From Amphritea atlantica (lineage in GTDB: Bacteria; Pseudomonadota; Gammaproteobacteria; Pseudomonadales; Balneatricaceae), in the NCBI RefSeq assembly GCF_900111095.1, contig NZ_FOGB01000011.1:1-64000 (forward strand): 64,000 nucleotides of DNA, given 5' to 3'. Both the position numbers and the translations under genes were made by a program. Shown one piece after another: positions 36,629 through 46,255 of the stretch (its first letter is position 1; every line of letters begins with the position of its first letter). The notes below the pieces were generated by a model. The model was not told the origin of the DNA and did no database searches. It worked only from the letters and a program-made list of their open reading frames with translations.

Positions 36629-37873
36629 ATGGCTATGTTTTACAAGGAAGGCCTTGCGGGTCAGTTCGTTATTTATTGCGTACTATTCGCGTTGGTCATC
36701 TATCTTGCAGCAAATGAACTTGCCAATGGATTGCTGATTGTTGGGGGCCTGGTTTCGCTCTTTATTTTTGGTCGCAGATACCGGGTGCTGACCGATGGGA
36801 TAGGGAAGGAGGATATCACGTGGATATTTACCCTTCTATTATATCCAATGTGTTTTTTATATGCTTTTATTCTGTATCAGTCAAAGATAGACGCTGAAAC
36901 CTTTGTCGAATTCTTCAGAATATCACTTTTAGTTGTAATGGTGTTTCTGGTAGCAAGGAAAAGTCGGGTGTTAACCTTTACCACCCTTAAAGTGGCAATC
37001 TCTGTTTTTGCAGGGCTTACCGGCAGTCTGGGGATTATCGTCTGGTTTATACAGGGGGGAGGGAGGATATCAGTAGGTACTTCGCTTATTAATATGTATG
37101 CTTTACTGATAACCTGCGCCGCAGGAATGGTTATGCTTTTCTGTCTGATTGAGTCTGTCGATATGAAAAAGCTGTATTATCGGGCGTGCTTTATCACAGC
37201 TGTTGGTGGCGTTTTTGCTTCCGGTTCGAAGAGCGCAATACTGGCGCTGATCTGCGTGTTTTTGTGTTTATCTGTTTTTCACGTTTTCCGAAACAGGGGG
37301 CGTCTCAAGGATATCTTGATCTTGCTAATGCCTCTGATTCTGTTTGGTTCGATGATGAATCCCTTCAGTCGCATCGAATCGATGATTAGTAGTGTAGATA
37401 TGTATGTGGAAGAACAGTCAGAGAGATCATCAACTGTCAGCTCGACAGGCCAGAGAGTGCAGATGTACCGTGCAGCGATAGTCGGTATTCTTGATGAACC
37501 CTTTTTAGGTAAGGGAACATGGCGGCTGGGAGAGATATTTCCCGATCGAATAGAGAGTGGATCCCTCGCTATCTCAACAAAGCGGTATGTTCATGTCCAT
37601 AATGAGATTCTTCAGGCCTGGCTGACGAGAGGGGTTCCTGGGGTGCTACTGTTGCTAATGTTGTTTCTGGTGCCTATGAAGGCGGTTAAGAGCAGCGATC
37701 TTTTCCCCAAAGGGTGTATCTATATAACATTATTTGTCTACATGATATTTGCGATGTTTGAGGCCCCTTTGAACGCCAACGTCTCCTATGCTTTCTTTAT
37801 GATTGTTATCTCATTGTTGCTTGCTTGTCGGTCGGGTGTCCAGGATTATATGGTTGAGTTTTCAGGGAGTTAA
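36629..37873 (+). CDS. waaL: O-antigen ligase / Wzy-C family protein
   Basis: 414 residues with about eleven predicted membrane helices and one large periplasmic loop (about 255-330). The family motif region GSKSAILALICVFL and the loop motif VHVHNEILQAWLTRGVPG (with the conserved His) support the Wzy_C/WaaL fold. WaaL attaches O-chain or a cap to lipid A-core in the periplasm. WaaL and Wzy polymerases are hard to tell apart by sequence; the location among core genes favours a ligase. AGGAAG before the ATG. The following gene starts two bases after its stop. Confidence 0.75.
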   Translation: MAMFYKEGLAGQFVIYCVLFALVIYLAANELANGLLIVGGLVSLFIFGRRYRVLTDGIGKEDITWIFTLLLYPMCFLYAFILYQSKIDAETFVEFFRISLLVVMVFLVARKSRVLTFTTLKVAISVFAGLTGSLGIIVWFIQGGGRISVGTSLINMYALLITCAAGMVMLFCLIESVDMKKLYYRACFITAVGGVFASGSKSAILALICVFLCLSVFHVFRNRGRLKDILILLMPLILFGSMMNPFSRIESMISSVDMYVEEQSERSSTVSSTGQRVQMYRAAIVGILDEPFLGKGTWRLGEIFPDRIESGSLAISTKRYVHVHNEILQAWLTRGVPGVLLLLMLFLVPMKAVKSSDLFPKGCIYITLFVYMIFAMFEAPLNANVSYAFFMIVISLLLACRSGVQDYMVEFSGS

Positions 37874-37874
37874 T

Positions 37875-38741
37875 GTGGTTATTGTCAGATTGATAGGTGG
37901 TTTAGGTAACCAGTTGTTTCAATATGCGTATGCGTTGTCGCTCGTTGGAAAAGGTTATCGTGTTAAGTTGGATATATCTGAGTTCGATACCTATACACTA
38001 CATGGAGGCTTTAGTCTGGGGGCCTATGGCCAGGGTATTGAGATTGCATCTGATGCGGAGGTGAACGCTCTAACCCGTGTGGGACCTCTATCGACAGTGT
38101 TACGGAAGCTTCAGGGCAAAAAAAGCAGACGTGTCATCAGGGAGTCTAACTTTTCCTTTGATGAAAAGATGCTGTTGCCGGAAGATAACCATTATCTTGT
38201 GGGTTATTTTCAGAGTGAGAAATACTTTGAAAATATAAGGGGTGAGCTGCAGGAGTTTCTGTCCCTGGAGTACAAACTATCTGATTACTCGCGGCGGGTA
38301 TTTGAGGATATAAAAAACTCGGTTGTTAGTGTGTCAGTGCATATCCGTCGTGGCGATTATGTCAGCGATCAGTCTGCGTATAGGACTCATGGGGTTTGTT
38401 CGCTGGAGTATTACTCTGCTGCGATAAAGCACCTTGAGGAAGGCCATTCAGAGGTCGATTTTTATATTTTCTCCGATGATATTAATTGGGTGAAAGAAAA
38501 TTTAAAGGTGAAGCGCGCGCAGTATATTGCCTCAGAGCAGAAACGCTTCGCAGGTGAAGATATCTATCTGATGAGTCAGTGTGATCATAATATCGTGGCG
38601 AACAGCTCTTTTAGTTGGTGGGGGGCATGGTTAAATGATAATAGTCGTAAAGAGGTCATTGCCCCTCAGCAATGGTATGCAGACCCTGAAATGCAAAGAC
38701 TGAGTAAACCTCTCGTGCCAGCTGACTGGATAAGGCTTTAG
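37875..38741 (+). CDS. GT11 alpha-1,2-fucosyltransferase
   Basis: 288 residues from GTG at 37875, with AGGGAG six bases upstream. GT11 signatures are complete: LIGGLGNQLFQYAYALSL (6-23), VSVHIRRGDYVSDQ (GDP-fucose binding) and VANSSFSWWGAWLN. It would transfer L-fucose from GDP-fucose to galactose or similar in the outer core or O-chain. No GDP-fucose synthesis genes (gmd, fcl) are in the window. An earlier in-frame ATG (37803) lies inside waaL and is rejected. Confidence 0.9.
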   Translation: MVIVRLIGGLGNQLFQYAYALSLVGKGYRVKLDISEFDTYTLHGGFSLGAYGQGIEIASDAEVNALTRVGPLSTVLRKLQGKKSRRVIRESNFSFDEKMLLPEDNHYLVGYFQSEKYFENIRGELQEFLSLEYKLSDYSRRVFEDIKNSVVSVSVHIRRGDYVSDQSAYRTHGVCSLEYYSAAIKHLEEGHSEVDFYIFSDDINWVKENLKVKRAQYIASEQKRFAGEDIYLMSQCDHNIVANSSFSWWGAWLNDNSRKEVIAPQQWYADPEMQRLSKPLVPADWIRL

Positions 38742-38743
38742 GA

Positions 38744-39763
38744 ATGAACGTGTCAGACCTGCCATTGGTTAGCGTCATTATTCCTGTTTTTAATGGTGCA
38801 GATTATCTGAGTGAGTCAATCATATCTATTACTGAACAGACTTATCCTAATATTGAAATTATTGTTATTGATGATTGCTCTTCCGATAACAGTGTTGCTC
38901 TTATCGAGAGTATGGGTGCGCATAATATTACACTTTTGCGAAACCAGAAAAATAGCGGTGTAAGTGCTTCACGCAATAGAGGTATAAGAGCAGCGAAAGG
39001 TAAATATATAGCCTTCATGGATGCTGATGATATCAGTGTTCCCCATCGTATCGAAAGGCAGGTTAGCTTTCTGGAAGTGAATTCGGATTTTGGTCTGATC
39101 AGTTCAGCCTATGAAACCTTTGAGGGAGACTCGCTGTCTGGCAAGAGAAGCCTTAAGGTGTTGCCTTCCGATCCGGATTATATTGCTGCCCGTTTGCTTT
39201 TTCAGTGTAATATCTGCTGCCCTGCGTCGATGTTGCGCACCGAGCTATTAATACATCATGGTTTGTATTTTGATGAATCATTATCTATGTGTGAAGATTG
39301 GGAATTGTGGTACCGAATGAGTCAGTTTACCCGAGTTTCTAATCTTGCGGATGTGTTGCTCTATTACCGCAAACATTCCAACAATGCTTCTAATAAAAGG
39401 GAGGAGATGCACAGGAGTAGAATGGGGTTGTTCCTGAAAAGCTTTCGTGATTACGGCGTTAATGTCGATGGATTATTTAATGACAATTTTTATCTGAAAG
39501 GGAAAGCCGAATTCTGTGCTTTTATCGAATCGGCTGAATGTTTTGCGAATCAAAACCGGGCAGGGCAAGAATTCAGTGAAAAAGAGATTATTGCAGCCAC
39601 TGCCTATGCTTTATATGAGATCTTTAAAGCCAACGCCATGATACTGGGTTACAGTATCTATGATGATTTGCGCAGTTCATGGTTGTATCAGTACATGGAC
39701 ATTAGCCCAAAAAATCGGATTAGAAACTTTCTCCGTTGTAAGCGAGCTTCCCTGAAGTTTTAA
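38744..39763 (+). CDS. Family 2 glycosyltransferase
   Basis: 339 residues. GT2 GT-A fold: LVSVIIPVFNGADYLSESI, IIVIDDCSSDNS, SRNRGIRAAKGKYIAFMDAD with DxD-type Asp residues, and a C-terminal CEDWELWYRMSQ motif for the base. Probably adds a hexose to core or O-chain; specificity unknown. AT-rich like its neighbours. Starts three bases after the GT11 stop; its stop overlaps the convergent acyltransferase stop by four bases. Confidence 0.88.
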   Translation: MNVSDLPLVSVIIPVFNGADYLSESIISITEQTYPNIEIIVIDDCSSDNSVALIESMGAHNITLLRNQKNSGVSASRNRGIRAAKGKYIAFMDADDISVPHRIERQVSFLEVNSDFGLISSAYETFEGDSLSGKRSLKVLPSDPDYIAARLLFQCNICCPASMLRTELLIHHGLYFDESLSMCEDWELWYRMSQFTRVSNLADVLLYYRKHSNNASNKREEMHRSRMGLFLKSFRDYGVNVDGLFNDNFYLKGKAEFCAFIESAECFANQNRAGQEFSEKEIIAATAYALYEIFKANAMILGYSIYDDLRSSWLYQYMDISPKNRIRNFLRCKRASLKF

Positions 39764-40689
39764 GTTCTGATCGATTGATAAATATTCTTTTCCCCTAAAG
39801 GCGCTGTTTTAAAGCGTTTATGCACCCACATATATTGTGAAGGTGCTTTGCGGATACCCTCTTCAATCGCTTTGTTAATGAGCAACGCATCCTGCTCTTC
39901 TGAACCTGAAGGAAACCCTTTTACCTCACTGCATTCGAGGATATAACCCGAGTTATCGGGTTTCCTCCAACAGTCCAGTTTTACTAATGGGGAGCCATTC
40001 AGGCTGTGCATTTTTGTGGTTGCTATCGTGGTGGCGGCGGGGTGGCCGAAGAAAGGTGCAAACAGGGTTCCTTTTCGCCCAAGATCCTGATCAGGGGCAT
40101 ACCAGATACAGTGGTTGTTGCGCATCGCTCTGAGCATCAGGCGGGTTTTTTTACGTTCTACAGGGTGACTGAAACGTTTACGTCCGCTGGTAAAAAACCA
40201 TTCAAGCATCGGGTTGTCATGTTTTCTGTACAGAGTGCTGCAAGGCTTGCCATGAAGCGAGAAAAGTAGTCCGGCGAGGTCGAGGCAGGAGAAGTGCCAT
40301 CCCATCAGAATGACGCCATTGCCCTTTTCCAGTTCCCGGTCCAGCAGGTCGAAGTTGCGGAACTCCGTTATCTGATGGAAAAAACGTGTATCTTTCCAAT
40401 AGGACCAGCCTGTTTCTATCAGGCCTGTGCCATTGTGCTCAAATACTTCTCTCACCCGTTGTTGCTGTTCTTCGGGAGAAAGTTCCGGAAAGCAGGTTTG
40501 AATATTGACAGTGGTTATATATCTGCGATTTTTCATCAGGTGGTAAAGAATTCGCCCCAGATGTTTTCCGATCCAGAGCCCCCAGTGGAATGGTAGGGCA
40601 CAAAACAGACGCAGAAGCCCGATGCCGATCCATATCAGCCAATATCTCGGTGCAAGAAAATCTGACCAGCACGCTTCTTTATTGCCCAC
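39760..40689 (-). CDS. Lipid A lauroyl/acyl-transferase, LpxL/HtrB family
   Basis: 309 residues. Inner-membrane enzyme adding a secondary acyl chain to Kdo-lipid A. One N-terminal membrane segment (about 15-35). The catalytic HX4D motif is H132-FSCL-D137 in ILMGWHFSCLDLAG; RKHDNPMLEWF and CIWYAPDQDLGRKGT (the usual form ends DYG) follow. GTG start with GGAT upstream. It faces the core genes on the opposite strand. LpxL versus LpxM cannot be decided by eye. Confidence 0.88.
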   Translation of the reverse strand: MGNKEACWSDFLAPRYWLIWIGIGLLRLFCALPFHWGLWIGKHLGRILYHLMKNRRYITTVNIQTCFPELSPEEQQQRVREVFEHNGTGLIETGWSYWKDTRFFHQITEFRNFDLLDRELEKGNGVILMGWHFSCLDLAGLLFSLHGKPCSTLYRKHDNPMLEWFFTSGRKRFSHPVERKKTRLMLRAMRNNHCIWYAPDQDLGRKGTLFAPFFGHPAATTIATTKMHSLNGSPLVKLDCWRKPDNSGYILECSEVKGFPSGSEEQDALLINKAIEEGIRKAPSQYMWVHKRFKTAPLGEKNIYQSIRT

Positions 40690-40912
40690 AATTCATCCAG
40701 ATGCTGTAAAATCAGGTGATTATAATATTCAAACCTGGGTAACACTAGGGAAGCTACGATTAAGCGCCCCAGTTTTGCTTAATTGAGTGATTTTAGCGGA
40801 CATGGTTAATATTTAGTCAGCTAAGCAGTCCTCTAATCTCATTGATTTCCCTGAGTGCTGGTGGATTTGCCTTACGTTCAGCATATGATCAACGTGTGTG
40901 ATATTGGCATGA

Positions 40913-41095
40913 GCCGTTTTTACTATCGCTTTTCATCAAACCAGGATAACGCGTTTTTATAAAATCAAACGGGCACTGAATGATTCGGAATGGAGGCTCA
41001 GCTTTGACGCGGACACTAGCCTTAAGGTATTCAGTCCGGATTTTCAGCCTTTACGCTTCCTCTACAAACTGTCTTTATATGTAACATTGATGTGA
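40913..41095 (+). pseudogene. Possible gene remnant of unknown origin
   Basis: A 60-codon open stretch with no start codon (RITRFYKIKRALNDSEWRLS...) ends at TGA 41093-41095. Just upstream a second frame gives MSRFYYRFSSNQD, which looks like the same sort of sequence shifted. The region 40690-41122 otherwise has no gene. I cannot name the parent family. Confidence 0.3.
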
Positions 41096-41122
41096 CCGAC
41101 GATCATGGGTAATCAGGATATT

Positions 41123-42010
41123 TTATTTGTATGGCAAGGTGCGAATCTGCCACCTGCCATTGGCGTAGTGAATGTTTTTATAATCGATCTCTTGGAAATT
41201 TGAGTCTAAGTGATGTGTTGAGATCATCCTGGATAAACCGAGCCTCTTAAGTATAGGGACTTTTCTTATCTTTCTCAGGGCGTTGATTTTTTTAGCCGTG
41301 GTTATGACGTTTTGTGGGAGTTCTCTTTTCATCGCGTCAATGATTGGTAGCATCTCCTGGTGACATTCAGCTGCATTCTGAATAGCTCTGTTTTGATCGT
41401 GAATTCTATAACCTCCAAGGATAGCATCTATCGAATAGAGTTCAGCATGCTGAAAAAAGCGGCACCAAAGCTCTCCGTCAACCATGTATTTCTGACTCTC
41501 GTCAATATAGCCCCCAGCCTTTTGCCATAGACTTCTGCGCCAAAAAGTTGATTCTTGTTGAACCCAGTTATACTTTCCAGTTAGAAAGTCATAGATATTT
41601 TTTGGGTTCCTTTGGGCTGTTGTCATTACCCCCTCTTTATTCCATAAGCCATTAAAGCCTGTAATCCATTCTACTTCAGGGAATAACTCGAAAATTCTGG
41701 CTACGGTATGGAGGGCTTGTGGCGTATATTTATCATCTGAATTTATCCAGGCCATTATTTCACAATCGGTTTCAGCAAAACCTTTGTTCAGAGCATGGGC
41801 GTGACCGCGATCAGGCTCTGAAGTATAAAAATGTAGTTGGTCTGAGTATGCCTCGATAATATCCTGGGAGCCGTCAGTGCTGCCTCCGTCGATCACTACA
41901 TACTGTAGTTCAGGGTACTGTTGGTTTACTACCGAGCGTATGGTTTCTTCAACAAAGGGCGCTTGATTAAAAGAGGGAGTAACAATCGCGATGGAGATGG
42001 GATTTGGCAT
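41123..42010 (-). CDS. Family 2 glycosyltransferase
   Basis: 295 residues. GT2 fold: ISIAIVTPSFNQAPFVEETI, YVVIDGGSTDGSQDIIEAYS, SEPDRGHAHALNKGFAETDC and MAWINSDDKYTP (DxD-like SDD) give the nucleotide-sugar and metal sites; the GTs of this WcaA-like subgroup share the GGSTDGS motif. Acceptor unknown. On the minus strand, flanked by intergenic DNA, and AT-rich. The ribosome site is weak. Confidence 0.87.
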   Translation of the reverse strand: MPNPISIAIVTPSFNQAPFVEETIRSVVNQQYPELQYVVIDGGSTDGSQDIIEAYSDQLHFYTSEPDRGHAHALNKGFAETDCEIMAWINSDDKYTPQALHTVARIFELFPEVEWITGFNGLWNKEGVMTTAQRNPKNIYDFLTGKYNWVQQESTFWRRSLWQKAGGYIDESQKYMVDGELWCRFFQHAELYSIDAILGGYRIHDQNRAIQNAAECHQEMLPIIDAMKRELPQNVITTAKKINALRKIRKVPILKRLGLSRMISTHHLDSNFQEIDYKNIHYANGRWQIRTLPYK

Positions 42011-42224
42011 AAGAAATCATCAATAGATGTTAGAGTTAGGTCGTATGTGTCAAAAACAACATTGCGTTGTTGGTAAGTTATACAGCGTTAAAGGGCCTTT
42101 GTTGTCCATATTTGATGCTAATGTTGTAAAATATGAAATTGTAATGTTTGTCGTCCAGCAGCACTAGCGTATCGCGCTGTAGATTTGTTATGGCTGTCTA
42201 CAATAATCTGAGAATTTTTCAATA

Positions 42225-44012
42225 GTGAAAAGTGGGAATAGTTTGCAGGTGTATCTTCGCCTGCTCAGGTATGTCAAAAAATATTGGTCAGCATTTCTAC
42301 TCAGCGTTGTTGGTTTTGCTATCTATGCTGGTTCACAGACGGCATCTGCAAAATGGCTGGAGGCGTTTGTCGATACAGTAGGGTCAGGCAAGCTGGACAA
42401 TCGGGGCTTGCTGGCCCTGGCAGTGTTAGGAATCTTTTTTATCCGCGGTGTTGGTACGTTTCTCGGCAACTATGGACTCTCCTATGTGGCCCGCTATGTG
42501 GTTCACGATCTGCGTTCAGATCTGTTTAAACATCTGATGTTGCTGCCCAGTGCTTACTATCATAAAAACTCCAGCGGCGAGCTGCTGGCTAAATTAACCT
42601 ATAACGTTGAGCAGGTTACCGGGGCGGCAACCAATGCGTTGAAGGTAGCTATTCGTGAGGGCTTTACTGTTATCGGGCTGTTTGGCTATATGCTTTATCT
42701 CAACTGGAAGCTAACGCTACTGTTTCTGGTTGTCGGGCCGGTGGTGGGTGTTGTGGTGGGCATTGCGGCACGCCGGATGCGTGGCATCAGTCGCAATGTG
42801 CAACAGAGCGTCGGTGATATTACCTCGTCCGCATCTGAAGCCATTAAGGGCTATCAGGTGGTGCGTATTTTCGGCGCCACAGAACTTGAGACCGAACGTT
42901 TTATCAAAGTCAGTCAACAGAATCGTCGTCAGGTCATGAAGATGGTGGTGACTCAGTCGATTACTACTCCCTTCGTGCAGATGATGGTGGCTGGAGTGAT
43001 TGCCCTGATGACATTTCTGGCGATGGAGCCAGATCTGATCAGAGAGATGACGACCGGGCAGTTTATTGCCTTTATCTCTGCCGCTGCGCTGATGGCGAAG
43101 CCGGTACGTTCGCTCACAGAGATCAGCAGCATGATTCAGTCGGGACTGGCCGCATCTGAAAGTGTTTTTGAAGTGGTTGATACACAGCCGGAAAAAGATA
43201 CCGGTTCATTGGAGTCTGAACGTTCTCAAGGGGCTTTGTCATTCCAGAACCTTGGATTCAGATATGACCCCGATGGTAAGTTGATTCTGGAAAATATCAG
43301 TCTTGATATTCAACCAGGCGAGACCATTGCGCTGGTGGGTAAGTCCGGTAGTGGTAAATCGACTCTGGCAGGTTTGCTGCCGCGGTTTTACGACGTCACT
43401 GAGGGAGAGATCCTTCTCGATGGGCACAATATTCAGGACTATACACTGGCTAATCTGCGCAGTCAGATCGCGCTGGTCAATCAGCAGGTCGTTCTGTTTA
43501 ACGGCACAATTGCTGAAAATATCGCTTATGGTGGTATGGCTGAGTGCCCCCGCGAACGGATTGAAGCGGCGGCAGAGGCAGCCCATGTAGCGGAGTTTGT
43601 TAAGCACCTCCCGGATGGGTTGGATACCATGGTGGGTGAAAATGGAGTACTGCTATCCGGTGGTCAGCGCCAGCGTATTGCGATCGCCCGGGCGATTCTC
43701 AAAGATGCGCCAATACTCATTCTGGATGAGGCAACCTCAGCACTTGATACCGAGTCTGAACGCCATATTCAGGATGCGCTGGAAAATGTGATGCAGGGAC
43801 GAACCACACTGGTGATTGCTCACCGGCTGTCGACTATTGAAAATGCTGATCGTATTCTGGTGATGGATGCTGGCAGAATTATCGAACAGGGTAGTCACGC
43901 TCAGCTACTGCAAAAAGGCGGGGTGTATGCCAATCTTCACAGCCTGCAATTTTCTGAAACTGCGGTCGCTATGGAAACCGACGAAACCACAAATCAGGAA
44001 CCCAATCAATGA
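42225..44012 (+). CDS. msbA: Lipid A export ATP-binding/permease protein MsbA
   Basis: 595 residues. Homodimeric ABC flippase that moves core-lipid A across the inner membrane. Six membrane segments in about 15-310. The NBD has Walker [12 protein letters not shown]-loop [11 protein letters not shown], signature LSGGQRQR, Walker [13 protein letters not shown] and H-loop [26 protein letters not shown] is typical of MsbA. Start GTG 42225; TTG 42243 with GGGAA six bases upstream is also possible. Overlaps hldE by four bases (ATGA), an LPS operon arrangement. Confidence 0.95.
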   Translation: MKSGNSLQVYLRLLRYVKKYWSAFLLSVVGFAIYAGSQTASAKWLEAFVDTVGSGKLDNRGLLALAVLGIFFIRGVGTFLGNYGLSYVARYVVHDLRSDLFKHLMLLPSAYYHKNSSGELLAKLTYNVEQVTGAATNALKVAIREGFTVIGLFGYMLYLNWKLTLLFLVVGPVVGVVVGIAARRMRGISRNVQQSVGDITSSASEAIKGYQVVRIFGATELETERFIKVSQQNRRQVMKMVVTQSITTPFVQMMVAGVIALMTFLAMEPDLIREMTTGQFIAFISAAALMAKPVRSLTEISSMIQSGLAASESVFEVVDTQPEKDTGSLESERSQGALSFQNLGFRYDPDGKLILENISLDIQPGETIALVGKSGSGKSTLAGLLPRFYDVTEGEILLDGHNIQDYTLANLRSQIALVNQQVVLFNGTIAENIAYGGMAECPRERIEAAAEAAHVAEFVKHLPDGLDTMVGENGVLLSGGQRQRIAIARAILKDAPILILDEATSALDTESERHIQDALENVMQGRTTLVIAHRLSTIENADRILVMDAGRIIEQGSHAQLLQKGGVYANLHSLQFSETAVAMETDETTNQEPNQ

Positions 44013-45433
44013 AACTGGTAATGCCCCGATTAGATAAAGCGCAGGTCTTAGTTGTCGGCGATCTGATGCTGGATCGCTACTGGCATGGGCCGACTTCGAG
44101 AATCTCCCCGGAAGCGCCGGTGCCAGTCGTCAAAATCGATCAGCGGGAAGATCGCCCCGGTGGCGCCGCTAACGTTGCACTGAATATAACCGCTCTGGGC
44201 GGAGGTGTTTCACTGGTCGGTATTGTAGGGCGGGATGAAGCGGGTCAGGCGTTGCAGCAGCAGCTTGAATCGGCGCAGGTTAACTGTCGTTTCTGTACCA
44301 GTGACAGTGAACCGACGATCACTAAACTACGTGTTTTGAGTCGTCACCAGCAACTGATCCGTCTGGATTTTGAAGAGCGTTTTACTGCTGACCACAGCGC
44401 AGCATTACAGCAGCAGGCTGAGATGATGCTGAGTAATGTCAGTGCTCTGGTGTTATCGGATTATGATAAAGGTACCCTGAGTAATCCTCAGGTGCTGATC
44501 AACGCCGCCCGTAAAGTCGGAGTGCCAGTACTGGTCGATCCAAAAGGCACCGACTTTGAACGTTACCGTGGCGCAACACTTCTTACCCCTAATATGGGTG
44601 AGTTTGAAGCAGTGGTGGGGTGCTGTCGCTCGGAACAGGAGTTGGTTGAGAAAGCGCAACTCCTGGTGGAACAATTGGATCTGGAAGCACTGCTGGTGAC
44701 CCGCAGTGAGCAGGGGATGACTCTGATTAAACCGGGCCAGAACGAGGTCCATTTTCCTGCTCATGCCCGCGAGGTGTTCGATGTTACCGGTGCGGGTGAT
44801 ACGGTTATCTCGACTCTGGCCACGGCGCTGGCTGCCGGTGAAACCCTCGAGGTGGCTACCGGGCTGGCCAATATCGCTGCCGGTATTGTGGTGGGTAAAC
44901 TGGGCACCGCCGCGATCAGTGGTCCGGAACTGCGCCGGGCGGTCAATCGGGCCCAGGGATCTGAGCGAGGTGTTGTTAGCGATGAGCAGTTGCTGATCGC
45001 ATTGGAGGATGCCCGGGCCGCCGGTGAAAAGATTGTTTTTACCAATGGTTGTTTTGATATTCTGCACGCGGGTCACGTCGGCTATCTGGAGCAGGCGCGG
45101 GCGCAAGGCGACCGGCTGGTGTTGGCGATCAATGATGATGAGTCGGTACGCCGGCTTAAGGGAGAAGGGCGTCCTATTAATCCGGTTGAACGAAGAAAAG
45201 CGGTGCTGTCAGGTCTGGAAGCGGTCGACTGGGTGGTCAGTTTTGCTGAGGATACTCCCGAGAGGTTGCTGGAACAGATCCGTCCCGAGGTGCTGGTGAA
45301 AGGGGGGGATTATGGCCTTGAGCAGGTGGTTGGCGGTGAGTATGTCAAAAGCTATGGTGGTGAAGTAAAAGTGTTGTCTTTTCTTGATAACTGCTCAACC
45401 ACAGCGATTGTGGAGAAAATACAGAGCAGTTGA
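44009..45433 (+). CDS. hldE: Bifunctional heptose-7-phosphate kinase / heptose-1-phosphate adenylyltransferase
   Basis: 474 residues, full-length fusion. N-terminal PfkB-type kinase (1-320): [28 protein letters not shown] (51-58) and [12 protein letters not shown]-terminal nucleotidyltransferase (about 342-474): [18 protein letters not shown] with the HxGH motif. It makes ADP-D-glycero-D-manno-heptose with gmhA (present here) and gmhB/hldD (not seen). Co-transcribed with msbA. Only nine bases separate its stop from the convergent aldo/keto reductase stop, with no terminator between. Confidence 0.96.
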   Translation: MKLVMPRLDKAQVLVVGDLMLDRYWHGPTSRISPEAPVPVVKIDQREDRPGGAANVALNITALGGGVSLVGIVGRDEAGQALQQQLESAQVNCRFCTSDSEPTITKLRVLSRHQQLIRLDFEERFTADHSAALQQQAEMMLSNVSALVLSDYDKGTLSNPQVLINAARKVGVPVLVDPKGTDFERYRGATLLTPNMGEFEAVVGCCRSEQELVEKAQLLVEQLDLEALLVTRSEQGMTLIKPGQNEVHFPAHAREVFDVTGAGDTVISTLATALAAGETLEVATGLANIAAGIVVGKLGTAAISGPELRRAVNRAQGSERGVVSDEQLLIALEDARAAGEKIVFTNGCFDILHAGHVGYLEQARAQGDRLVLAINDDESVRRLKGEGRPINPVERRKAVLSGLEAVDWVVSFAEDTPERLLEQIRPEVLVKGGDYGLEQVVGGEYVKSYGGEVKVLSFLDNCSTTAIVEKIQSS

Positions 45434-45442
45434 TTGGTTATA

Positions 45443-46255
45443 TTAATCGTTTGACGGGCCTGCCTTCAGGCTCTCTACAGCGGCCATGACATTGGTGCGC
45501 AGATGGTCTGGGTTGATCGTGCCAATAATGGCACTGCTGACGCCCTGGTGGCCAAGTACCAGATCGAAACTGGCGTGCACTGGGTCCGCTTCACTTGCCT
45601 CGGCAATATGGCCTGATGCCAGAGCTTTCTTGATAAAGATCCCTTTCTGGGCTGCCAGAGCATAATCGATAACTGGCAGCTCATCCTGGTAATCCAGATT
45701 GTATGTGACCATGGCAATATCGGAACGTTTCAGCGTTTCGATTCCGCCCTCAATGGTCTTTGTGGACATCCCTCCCGCGCGAATCTTCCCCTCTGCTTTC
45801 AGTTGCTCCAGTTGCTCAAGAATACCGTAGTGATTGATAACGTCGAGATCATTACCATCGGAATGCACCAGCAGAATATCGATCACATCGGTGCGTAATC
45901 GTTGAAGGCTGCGTTCGATGCTGAAGCGCACGTGCTCCGGGGTGAAATTGAAATGAGATTCGCCAGTCTGCGGGTCAAACTCTTCTCCGACCTTACTACA
46001 GATCAGCCAGTGGTGGCGCTGGTGTTGCAGTAACGGCCCCAGTCGCGTTTCACTGTTCCCATAAGCAGGGGCGGTATCCAACAGGTTGATACCAAGATCG
46101 CGACTCAGGTCCAGCAGTCTGGCTGCCTGCTGATCGTCCGGTATGGTAAAGCGGCTGGGGTATTTCACCCCTTTATCCCGTCCCAGCTTAACGGTGCCAA
46201 GCCCAATGGGACTGACCCGCAACCCGGTGCCGGCGAGGTTTCTGAGTGTCAGCAA
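45443..46255 (-). CDS. Aldo/keto reductase family oxidoreductase
   Basis: About 270 residues. AKR TIM barrel: LRVSPIGLGTVKLGRDKG, INLLDTAPAYGNSETRLG (Asp and Tyr of the tetrad), CSKVGEEFDPQ (Lys), IDILLVHSDG (His). NADPH-dependent carbonyl reduction; substrate unknown. The frame is open to GTG 46270, but TTG at 46255 has GGGAG seven bases upstream and gives the family's usual start. That start overlaps the upstream oxidoreductase's stop (TTGCTGA), suggesting translational coupling. Confidence 0.85.
   Translation of the reverse strand: MLTLRNLAGTGLRVSPIGLGTVKLGRDKGVKYPSRFTIPDDQQAARLLDLSRDLGINLLDTAPAYGNSETRLGPLLQHQRHHWLICSKVGEEFDPQTGESHFNFTPEHVRFSIERSLQRLRTDVIDILLVHSDGNDLDVINHYGILEQLEQLKAEGKIRAGGMSTKTIEGGIETLKRSDIAMVTYNLDYQDELPVIDYALAAQKGIFIKKALASGHIAEASEADPVHASFDLVLGHQGVSSAIIGTINPDHLRTNVMAAVESLKAGPSND

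Noticed and set aside
44453-45106. A 217-codon minus-strand frame inside hldE
   Set aside because: Antisense shadow; no family features.
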